Notes under the pieces: generated by a model
Seen by the model: only the letters and a program-made list of their open reading frames with translations
Database searches by the model: none
Told to the model about the DNA's origin: nothing
Program-made: the position numbers and the translations under genes
Shown here: positions 1-9,645 of the stretch, piece after piece
Layout of the letters: every line of letters begins with the position of its first letter
Position numbering within the stretch: position 1 is the stretch's first letter
NCBI GenBank assembly: GCA_028554795.2
Contig: JAPYKE020000516.1
Span: 124,001-188,000, forward strand
Source: Sinohyriopsis cumingii
Taxonomy: Eukaryota > Mollusca > Bivalvia > Unionida > Unionidae
Direction of reading: 5' to 3'
DNA: 64,000 bases

Positions 1-230
1 ACACACAGACAACAACACCCTGAGCTCATATTATCAAGAATAAATGGTTACCTTTAAATCCCTACCAAAATGCATAAATAAAACTCTTCTATCTCCACCA
101 AAATAAGAGAGAAACAAATATTCTAAAAATAGACTAGAAATACATTCGTGGGTACTGAACTGGAAGTATTAATTGTGATGTAATTCCTGACAGGCTCCAT
201 GTTTTAAGCCAATTTTAGTCAAACTTTTAT

Positions 231-238
231 ATTTGCAT
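231..238 (+). promoter_or_regulatory. Octamer motif ATTTGCAT, shown in copy 1 (candidate)
   Basis: A perfect match to the octamer bound by POU-domain factors such as Oct1. It is repeated in each unit. Its mate at U3031-U3038 is in the opposite orientation, 415 bases upstream across the unit junction. Chance matches are quite possible in AT-rich DNA. Confidence 0.2.
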
Positions 239-1078
239 GCTATACCTATTTCAACTTTATACATGAAGTCTTTTTGAAATTCCTTGCAAACAAAACATGT
301 GACACCTGTCAGAAAGTATGTAGTGCTGGTGTTCCACAGGGTGCAAGGTCTAGTCCAAGTGCTCTTGAGAAGCCAAAACTAAATTTGCTATATCTTCCTT
401 AATTATAGAAATTTTTCAATGCAGTAAAAACCAAATTGTAATACAAGACAAGCCCTGTCTGAAATTATGTTTGAAATGTATCAATATTGATAAATTAAAT
501 TTTAATCGCAATTTAAATAAACATTTAAATTTTAAAAAGTAAATCGTTATTGAAAACTTATACAAGTTTTAAAACACAGATTGACAAATTTTAGACAGAA
601 AAGTTGACTAATGAATGGTATTTAAAACAAATGGTAGTCTGGGTTTGTACAACTGATAACATTTTTCCCAGGGATAGTGGAGCAACATAGCTCATAGTGA
701 TTTTGGCAGTAAACCGCTATATGCCTGTCCAGATACATATTGGTGTACACACTAAAGAAACAATGCCAGGTGCTATGTTCCACATTTATTGTGTCAGGTA
801 CTTAGGCAGTTGTTTCCATAACTAATAGCACATTCAGATTTAAAGTTCTGATGGGATCACTACCATGTTTTATAGCAAAAATGCATTCCATTTCAATGTC
901 GATAACTACAAAAGGTGACAATGGGATAGGAAAATAGTTTCTAGGGAGGCTCTACCTTACTAAAAAATGGTGCTGATCTCTCTCGTGAAGACCTAAGCCA
1001 AGTCTCTGAGGTGCTATATATCAGTGTGGTGATATAAACTAGTCTTGGCCACTTATGGCAGTACACTGCACATGCCCT

Positions 1079-1085
1079 TATAAAA
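1079..1085 (+). promoter_or_regulatory. TATAAAA motif in the GC-richest part of the unit (weak candidate)
   Basis: TATAAAA is preceded by GCACATGCCCT and followed, within 40 bases, by CACCGCCGG and CTATTGG. It lies in the stretch U960-U1170, the least AT-rich part of the unit. In an AT-rich sequence a TATA match is expected by chance, and no gene lies downstream, so this is only a place where a non-coding transcript might begin. Confidence 0.15.
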
Positions 1086-1274
1086 CCTTGCTATCACCGC
1101 CGGACTATTGGAGAGCTTAAAGCTGTTCCAACTCTAACACACTGTTCCAGATACCAGACTAAACCGGAAAAGATACAATATGTTTCACTTAATTCTAGAA
1201 AACAGTAAGATCTAGGTAAATGAAGTTAAAATGTGTTAGATATGGTGATTTCAAGATAACATTAAGGTTGCAAG

Positions 1275-1500
1275 CATGGGGGAAAATATTAAACTTGACA
1301 GAGTGACACTCAGAAATGTGAAGCAATGGCCATGCATTAAAGTGATAAATTCATCCTAAAAATATATCAGGTTTCTAGAAGCATATTTAACCATTTACAG
1401 CTTAAATAACTAATCAGGTAGACTATGTATCATAAAGTTTAAGGCAATGTTGAGGCAGTGAGGTTTGATCATTGGTGCAAACATTAGTACATACCAGTAT
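1275..1500. repeat. Possible third, older subrepeat Z, shown in copy 1
   Basis: Three landmarks match the X/Y pair in the same order: CATGGGGGAAA at 1275 against CATGAGGGAAA at 1560; GACACTCAGAAATGTG around 1311 against ACAGCCAGAAATGTG around 1971; and GATCATTGGTGCAAACATTAGTAC at 1467, whose parts resemble GATCAAATGTGCAAACAT at 1739 and GATCACTTATACAAAGTTAAGTAC at 2092. Offsets to X are 285, 300 and 272, so indels are needed. The middle part aligns poorly, so this is tentative. Confidence 0.4.
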
Positions 1501-1521
1501 AGAGGAAAGTCAAGTGACAAT

Positions 1522-1819
1522 GTACTAAATTAGAATATATTACTATAAGCAATCTTATTCATGAGGGAAATAACAATTTTGCATATTGCAAGTGAATACA
1601 GCCAAATGTGGTCACACAGATCAACTATAGGTACCAATAAATCCTATATCATCAACTAAATGTGAAAATCTGATCCCCAAAACTTGTAAACAAGGATGGA
1701 AAATTGCATATGTGGGACATATACAATGTACTTGTTAAGATCAAATGTGCAAACATAATTCAAATGATCTGTTTGAACATTTATAGTGTATTTTTAAGAG
1801 TGTTGGTTACCAATTATTA
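1522..1819. repeat. Internal subrepeat X (first of a diverged pair), shown in copy 1
   Basis: This stretch aligns in order with U1880-U2176. Matching landmarks are GTACTAAATT / GTACCAAATT (1522 / 1880), TATTCATGA (1556 / 1914), ACTATAGGTAC (in both halves, followed by divergent sequence), TTAAGATCA (1736 / 2089), AATCTGTTTGAA-like AATGATCTGTTTGAAC, and GTTACCAATTATTA / GTTAACAAATATTATTA at the ends. Identity over the first ~110 bases is roughly 70 % by hand. The same pair is present in every full unit, so the duplication predates the array. Confidence 0.85.
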
Positions 1820-1879
1820 AGCTCATTGATTCAGTGGAATCAGATATCAGCTGATGCTTCAATACCGCACTCTCTCAAA

Positions 1880-2176
1880 GTACCAAATTGAAATATGTTA
1901 CCATACATAGGCATATTCATGATGAAAATAACATTTTGGGATATTTTCAGTGCACACAGCCAGAAATGTGCCTTACAGATTCACTATAGGTACAATTGTC
2001 AGCCTATATGATGTACTGAATGTGAACTTTTGATCCCAAACATTCTAAAATGTATTGATATTTGTTCAGGTGGGATATGTAACCATGTTAAGATCACTTA
2101 TACAAAGTTAAGTACAAATAATCTGTTTGAATATTTCTTATGTAATCTTTAAAGTGTCAGTTAACAAATATTATTA
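1880..2176. repeat. Internal subrepeat Y (second of a diverged pair), shown in copy 1
   Basis: Partner of U1522-U1819 at an offset of 353-360 bases. Small changes in offset show several short indels between the halves. The first alpha/beta marker (U2149) lies inside this segment, and the marker at U1914 lies in its TATTCATGA landmark. Its presence shows that the 3.2-kb unit itself grew partly by an older, shorter tandem duplication. Confidence 0.85.
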
Positions 2177-2794
2177 GTAATTAATAATGCATGATAAAGC
2201 AAGATGGATCATTAGAATTCCCATAACATCATATTGGCCACAATGACACACTACACCAATCAATATCTTAACCAAACTGAACAATAAAATAGAATTCATT
2301 CTGTGTTCAACTTAACATCATTTTGCTCTTTTCTTACATCCAAGGGTAAATATACCTGGGGAAAGCATATTTTATCCCTTGGACCTGTATTTCATTCACA
2401 GACAGTGTAAAATGATTAAGTAGAGAACTTGAGTAGGTTCTATTATAAAGTTTTCATCACAGTCCTCTAACTAAATACCTTATAACTATGTTTATAAACA
2501 ATTACTAAAGGCTATACAAGCAGATATGTGTTACTCAGGAAGTGACCTCATCATAAACACATAAATTAACTGCTTGGAGCCGTAATAAATAGTCTGAATG
2601 GCCAATACAAAATATAATTTTGTCTTCATGTATTTAAAATGAAGGTCTCATTTTGACTTACAAAAATATTTTCTCTGACAAAATGTGACAAATATCCAAC
2701 ATTGGAGCTTGTATATGGTGTAGGAATATATACCTACTGATAACATTTAATATCATTCCAAAAAATATTATATATGTGCATTTTGGGAGGAAAC

Positions 2795-2850
2795 TTTATT
2801 AAAATTTTTAAATAAAAATTAATTTTTTACTTTTAATTTCATTCTTATAT
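2795..2850. other. Very AT-rich tract, shown in copy 1
   Basis: The tract is made of runs of A and T such as AAAATTTTTAAATAAAAATT and AATTTTTTAC, with few G or C. It is present in all units. Two base variants sit here or beside it: U2761 (A or G) and U2820 (T or C), which travel together in copies 16, 17 and 19. Such tracts can be bent or easily unwound DNA; any role is speculation. Confidence 0.7.
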
Positions 2851-3030
2851 TTTCACAGTCAATATACCTAACATATTCAAATTTCATGTGTCTATCATTA
2901 CTAATAAAGATTTTATACCAATTTAACTTTACTCCAATACTGCACTGACAGGATATAGAACATAATTAATTTTACTATATGTTCTCTACATTTGTTTCTC
3001 AGTACTGACCTTTCCACTGTGTGACAATCA

Positions 3031-3038
3031 ATGCAAAT
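3031..3038 (-). promoter_or_regulatory. Octamer motif ATGCAAAT, shown in copy 1 (candidate)
   Basis: Reverse-complement octamer within CAATCAATGCAAATCATATG, conserved in the units examined. It pairs with the forward copy at U231 of the next unit. Functional only if the array is accessible to transcription factors, which cannot be judged here. Confidence 0.2.
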
Positions 3039-3067
3039 CATATGTTAATCTAAAATACCTTCAAAGA

Positions 3068-3084
3068 TGACTTCACGGTGAAGT
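3068..3084. repeat. Short inverted repeat ACTTCAC-G-GTGAAGT, shown in copy 1
   Basis: Seven-base arms flank a single central G (about U3070-U3084). It is conserved in every full unit, and variant U3086 (C or G) lies just outside the right arm. It could be a protein-binding palindrome, or chance; it is not followed by a T-run and is not a terminator in any recognised sense. Confidence 0.5.
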
Positions 3085-3215
3085 TCTTGTCAAAGGTTGA
3101 CCTGCTCTTTTTTGAGATACTGGACTGTCAACATAGCAGCATGTAAACAGAACACAGATTTCACTTCCGAATCATCACCAAGGCCTTATTACTCACTGAG
3201 CGCTGTCGCCAAAAT

Positions 3216-6200
3216 ACACACAGACAACAACACCCTGAGCTCATATTATCAAGAATAAATGGTTACCTTTAAATCCCTACCAAAATGCATAAATAAAACT
3301 CTTCTATCTCCACCAAAATAAGAGAGAAACAAATATTCTAAAAATAGACTAGAAATACATTCGTGGGTACTGAACTGGAAGTATTAATTGTGATGTAATT
3401 CCTGACAGGCTCCATGTTTTAAGCCAATTTTAGTCAAACTTTTATATTTGCATGCTATACCTATTTCAACTTTATACATGAAGTCTTTTTGAAATTCCTT
3501 GCAAACAAAACATGTGACACCTGTCAGAAAGTATGTAGTGCTGGTGTTCCACAGGGTGCAAGGTCTAGTCCAAGTGCTCTTGAGAAGCCAAAACTAAATT
3601 TGCTATATCTTCCTTAATTATAGAAATTTTTCAATGCAGTAAAAACCAAATTGTAATACAAGACAAGCCCTGTCTGAAATTATGTTTGAAATGTATCAAT
3701 ATTGATAAATTAAATTTTAATCGCAATTTAAATAAACATTTAAATTTTAAAAAGTAAATCGTTATTGAAAACTTATACAAGTTTTAAAACACAGATTGAC
3801 AAATTTTAGACAGAAAAGTTGACTAATGAATGGTATTTAAAACAAATGGTAGTCTGGGTTTGTACAACTGATAACATTTTTCCCAGGGATAGTGGAGCAA
3901 CATAGCTCATAGTGATTTTGGCAGTAAACCGCTATATGCCTGTCCAGATACATATTGGTGTACACACTAAAGAAACAATGCCAGGTGCTATGTTCCACAT
4001 TTATTGTGTCAGGTACTTAGGCAGTTGTTTCCATAACTAATAGCACATTCAGATTTAAAGTTCTGATGGGATCACTACCATGTTTTATAGCAAAAATGCA
4101 TTCCATTTCAATGTCGATAACTACAAAAGGTGACAATGGGATAGGAAAATAGTTTCTAGGGAGGCTCTACCTTACTAAAAAATGGTGCTGATCTCTCTCG
4201 TGAAGACCTAAGCCAAGTCTCTGAGGTGCTATATATCAGTGTGGTGATATAAACTAGTCTTGGCCACTTATGGCAGTACACTGCACATGCCCTTATAAAA
4301 CCTTGCTATCACCGCCGGACTATTGGAGAGCTTAAAGCTGTTCCAACTCTAACACACTGTTCCAGATACCAGACTAAACCGGAAAAGATACAATATGTTT
4401 CACTTAATTCTAGAAAACAGTAAGATCTAGGTAAATGAAGTTAAAATGTGTTAGATATGGTGATTTCAAGATAACATTAAGGTTGCAAGCATGGGGGAAA
4501 ATATTAAACTTGACAGAGTGACACTCAGAAATGTGAAGCAATGGCCATGCATTAAAGCGATAAATTCATCCTAAAAATATATCAGGTTTCTAGAAGCATA
4601 TTTAACCATTTACAGCTTAAATAACTAATCAGGTAGACTATGTATCATAAAGTTTAAGGCAATGTTGAGGCAGTGAGGTTTGATCATTGGTGCAAACATT
4701 AGTACATACCAGTATAGAGGAAAGTCAAGTGACAATGTACTAAATTAGAATATATTACTATAAGCAATCTTATTCATGAGGGAAATAACAATTTTGCATA
4801 TTGCAAGTGAATACAGCCAAATGTGGTCACACAGATCAACTATAGGTACCAATAAATCCTATATCATCAACTAAATGTGAAAATCTGATCCCCAAAACTT
4901 GTAAACAAGGATGGAAAATTGCATATGTGGGACATATACAATGTACTTGTTAAGATCAAATGTGCAAACATAATTCAAATGATCTGTTTGAACATTTATA
5001 GTGTATTTTTAAGAGTGTTGGTTACCAATTATTAAGCTCATTGATTCAGTGGAATCAGATATCAGCTGATGCTTCAATACCGCACTCTCTCAAAGTACCA
5101 AATTGAAATATGTTACCATACATAGGCATATTCATGATGAAAATAACATTTTGGGATATTTTCAGTGCACACAGCCAGAAATGTGCCTTACAGATTCACT
5201 ATAGGTACAATTGTCAGCCTATATGATGTACTGAATGTGAACTTTTGATCCCAAACATTCTAAAATGTATTGATATTTGTTCATGTGGGATATGTAACCA
5301 TGTTAAGATCACTTATACAAAGTTAAGTACAAATAATCTGTTTGAATATTTCTTATGTAATCTGTAAAGTGTCAGTTAACAAATATTATTAGTAATTAAT
5401 AATGCATGATAAAGCAAGATGGATCATTAGAATTCCCATAACATCATATTGGCCACAATGACACACTACGCCAATCAATATCTTAACCAAACTGAACAAT
5501 AAAATAGAATTCATTCTGTGTTCAACTTAACATCATTTTGCTCTTTTCTTACATCCAAGGGTAAATATACCTGGGGAAAGCATATTGTATCCCTTGGACC
5601 TGTATTTCATTCACAGACAGTGTAAAATGATTAAGTAGAGAACTTGAGTAGGTTCTATTATAAAGTTTTCATCACAGTCCTCTAATTAAATACCTTATAA
5701 CTATGTTTATAAACAATTACTAAAGGCTATACAAGCAGATATGTGTTACTCAGGAAGTGACCTCATCATAAACACATAAATTAACTGCTTGGAGCCGTAA
5801 TAAATAGTCTGAATGGCCAATACAAAATATAATTTTGTCTTCATGTATTTAAAATGAAGGTCTCATTTTGACTTACAAAAATATTTTCTCTGACAAAATG
5901 TGACAAATATCCAATATTGGAGCTTGTATATGGTGTAGGAATATATACCTACTGATAACATTTAATATCATTCCAAAAAATATTATATATGTGCATTTTG
6001 GGAGGAAACTTTATTAAAATTTTTAAATAAAAATTAATTTTTTACTTTTAATTTCATTCTTATATTTTCACAGTCAATATACCTAACATATTCAAATTTC
6101 ATGTGTCTATCATTACTAATAAAGATTTTATACCAATTTAACTTTACTCCAATACTGCACTGACAGGATATAGAACATAATTAATTTTACTATATGTTCT

Positions 6201-6430
6201 CTACATTTGTTTCTCAGTACTGACCTTTCCACTGTGTGACAATCAATGCAAATCATATGTTAATCTAAAATACCTTCAAAGATGACTTCACGGTGAAGTT
6301 CTTGTCAAAGGTTGACCTGCTCTTTTTTGAGATACTGGACTGTCAACATAGCAGCATGTAAACAGAACACAGATTTCACTTCCGAATCATCACCAAGGCC
6401 TTATTACTCACTGAGCGCTGTCGCCAAAAT
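3216..6430. repeat. Array copy 2 (beta haplotype)
   Basis: 3,215 bp. It has the beta combination: G at U2149, G at U2255, G at U2372 and T at U2471, plus T at U2700. Its private difference is C at 4558 (U1343), which makes a CpG where all other copies have TpG. It is nearly identical to copy 3, from which I see only three differences (U1343, U1910, U2776). Confidence 0.97.
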
Positions 6431-9400
6431 ACACACAGACAACAACACCCTGAGCTCATATTATCAAGAATAAATGGTTACCTTTAAATCCCTACCAAAA
6501 TGCATAAATAAAACTCTTCTATCTCCACCAAAATAAGAGAGAAACAAATATTCTAAAAATAGACTAGAAATACATTCGTGGGTACTGAACTGGAAGTATT
6601 AATTGTGATGTAATTCCTGACAGGCTCCATGTTTTAAGCCAATTTTAGTCAAACTTTTATATTTGCATGCTATACCTATTTCAACTTTATACATGAAGTC
6701 TTTTTGAAATTCCTTGCAAACAAAACATGTGACACCTGTCAGAAAGTATGTAGTGCTGGTGTTCCACAGGGTGCAAGGTCTAGTCCAAGTGCTCTTGAGA
6801 AGCCAAAACTAAATTTGCTATATCTTCCTTAATTATAGAAATTTTTCAATGCAGTAAAAACCAAATTGTAATACAAGACAAGCCCTGTCTGAAATTATGT
6901 TTGAAATGTATCAATATTGATAAATTAAATTTTAATCGCAATTTAAATAAACATTTAAATTTTAAAAAGTAAATCGTTATTGAAAACTTATACAAGTTTT
7001 AAAACACAGATTGACAAATTTTAGACAGAAAAGTTGACTAATGAATGGTATTTAAAACAAATGGTAGTCTGGGTTTGTACAACTGATAACATTTTTCCCA
7101 GGGATAGTGGAGCAACATAGCTCATAGTGATTTTGGCAGTAAACCGCTATATGCCTGTCCAGATACATATTGGTGTACACACTAAAGAAACAATGCCAGG
7201 TGCTATGTTCCACATTTATTGTGTCAGGTACTTAGGCAGTTGTTTCCATAACTAATAGCACATTCAGATTTAAAGTTCTGATGGGATCACTACCATGTTT
7301 TATAGCAAAAATGCATTCCATTTCAATGTCGATAACTACAAAAGGTGACAATGGGATAGGAAAATAGTTTCTAGGGAGGCTCTACCTTACTAAAAAATGG
7401 TGCTGATCTCTCTCGTGAAGACCTAAGCCAAGTCTCTGAGGTGCTATATATCAGTGTGGTGATATAAACTAGTCTTGGCCACTTATGGCAGTACACTGCA
7501 CATGCCCTTATAAAACCTTGCTATCACCGCCGGACTATTGGAGAGCTTAAAGCTGTTCCAACTCTAACACACTGTTCCAGATACCAGACTAAACCGGAAA
7601 AGATACAATATGTTTCACTTAATTCTAGAAAACAGTAAGATCTAGGTAAATGAAGTTAAAATGTGTTAGATATGGTGATTTCAAGATAACATTAAGGTTG
7701 CAAGCATGGGGGAAAATATTAAACTTGACAGAGTGACACTCAGAAATGTGAAGCAATGGCCATGCATTAAAGTGATAAATTCATCCTAAAAATATATCAG
7801 GTTTCTAGAAGCATATTTAACCATTTACAGCTTAAATAACTAATCAGGTAGACTATGTATCATAAAGTTTAAGGCAATGTTGAGGCAGTGAGGTTTGATC
7901 ATTGGTGCAAACATTAGTACATACCAGTATAGAGGAAAGTCAAGTGACAATGTACTAAATTAGAATATATTACTATAAGCAATCTTATTCATGAGGGAAA
8001 TAACAATTTTGCATATTGCAAGTGAATACAGCCAAATGTGGTCACACAGATCAACTATAGGTACCAATAAATCCTATATCATCAACTAAATGTGAAAATC
8101 TGATCCCCAAAACTTGTAAACAAGGATGGAAAATTGCATATGTGGGACATATACAATGTACTTGTTAAGATCAAATGTGCAAACATAATTCAAATGATCT
8201 GTTTGAACATTTATAGTGTATTTTTAAGAGTGTTGGTTACCAATTATTAAGCTCATTGATTCAGTGGAATCAGATATCAGCTGATGCTTCAATACCGCAC
8301 TCTCTCAAAGTACCAAATTGAAATATGTTACCATACATAAGCATATTCATGATGAAAATAACATTTTGGGATATTTTCAGTGCACACAGCCAGAAATGTG
8401 CCTTACAGATTCACTATAGGTACAATTGTCAGCCTATATGATGTACTGAATGTGAACTTTTGATCCCAAACATTCTAAAATGTATTGATATTTGTTCATG
8501 TGGGATATGTAACCATGTTAAGATCACTTATACAAAGTTAAGTACAAATAATCTGTTTGAATATTTCTTATGTAATCTGTAAAGTGTCAGTTAACAAATA
8601 TTATTAGTAATTAATAATGCATGATAAAGCAAGATGGATCATTAGAATTCCCATAACATCATATTGGCCACAATGACACACTACGCCAATCAATATCTTA
8701 ACCAAACTGAACAATAAAATAGAATTCATTCTGTGTTCAACTTAACATCATTTTGCTCTTTTCTTACATCCAAGGGTAAATATACCTGGGGAAAGCATAT
8801 TGTATCCCTTGGACCTGTATTTCATTCACAGACAGTGTAAAATGATTAAGTAGAGAACTTGAGTAGGTTCTATTATAAAGTTTTCATCACAGTCCTCTAA
8901 TTAAATACCTTATAACTATGTTTATAAACAATTACTAAAGGCTATACAAGCAGATATGTGTTACTCAGGAAGTGACCTCATCATAAACACATAAATTAAC
9001 TGCTTGGAGCCGTAATAAATAGTCTGAATGGCCAATACAAAATATAATTTTGTCTTCATGTATTTAAAATGAAGGTCTCATTTTGACTTACAAAAATATT
9101 TTCTCTGACAAAATGTGACAAATATCCAATATTGGAGCTTGTATATGGTGTAGGAATATATACCTACTGATAACATTTAATATCATTCCAAAAAATATTA
9201 TATATATGCATTTTGGGAGGAAACTTTATTAAAATTTTTAAATAAAAATTAATTTTTTACTTTTAATTTCATTCTTATATTTTCACAGTCAATATACCTA
9301 ACATATTCAAATTTCATGTGTCTATCATTACTAATAAAGATTTTATACCAATTTAACTTTACTCCAATACTGCACTGACAGGATATAGAACATAATTAAT

Positions 9401-9645
9401 TTTACTATATGTTCTCTACATTTGTTTCTCAGTACTGACCTTTCCACTGTGTGACAATCAATGCAAATCATATGTTAATCTAAAATACCTTCAAAGATGA
9501 CTTCACGGTGAAGTTCTTGTCAAAGGTTGACCTGCTCTTTTTTGAGATACTGGACTGTCAACATAGCAGCATGTAAACAGAACACAGATTTCACTTCCGA
9601 ATCATCACCAAGGCCTTATTACTCACTGAGCGCTGTCGCCAAAAT
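6431..9645. repeat. Array copy 3 (beta haplotype)
   Basis: 3,215 bp, beta at the four linked sites, T at U2700 and A at U2776 (TATATATATGCA instead of TATATATGTGCA). Its private change is A at 8340 (U1910). It is the last copy with T at U465 and G at U1502, so copies 1-3 form a local group in the left half of the unit although copy 1 is alpha in the right half. Confidence 0.97.

Larger units (their letters stand above)
1..3215. repeat. Array copy 1 (reference unit, alpha haplotype)
   Basis: This copy is used for unit numbering U1-U3215. It is 3,215 bp long with 15 CpG dinucleotides counted by eye. It shares with copies 2 and 3 a T at U465 and a G at U1502, where later copies have A and C. 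It has the alpha combination at the four linked sites: T at U2149, A at U2255, T at U2372 and C at U2471. It also has G at U2069 (TTCAGG), seen elsewhere only in copies 9, 15 and 16. The palindrome at U475-U496 carries one mismatch (G at U478). Confidence 0.97.

Noticed and set aside
141-165. CENP-B box starting at ATTCGTGGG
   Set aside because: TTCG is present but the required A and the CGGG end are not; no match was found on the other strand around TTCCGAATC either.
1461-1475. Pol III B-box in GAGGTTTGATCATTGG (tRNA-derived SINE)
   Set aside because: It only loosely resembles GGTTCGANTCC, there is no convincing A-box upstream at the right distance, and the stretch is better explained as part of the internal subrepeat family.
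2795-2850. Poly(A) tail or target-site remnant of a retrotransposon
   Set aside because: Runs of A and T are mixed on both strands, no LINE or SINE body is recognised beside it, and no target-site duplication is visible.
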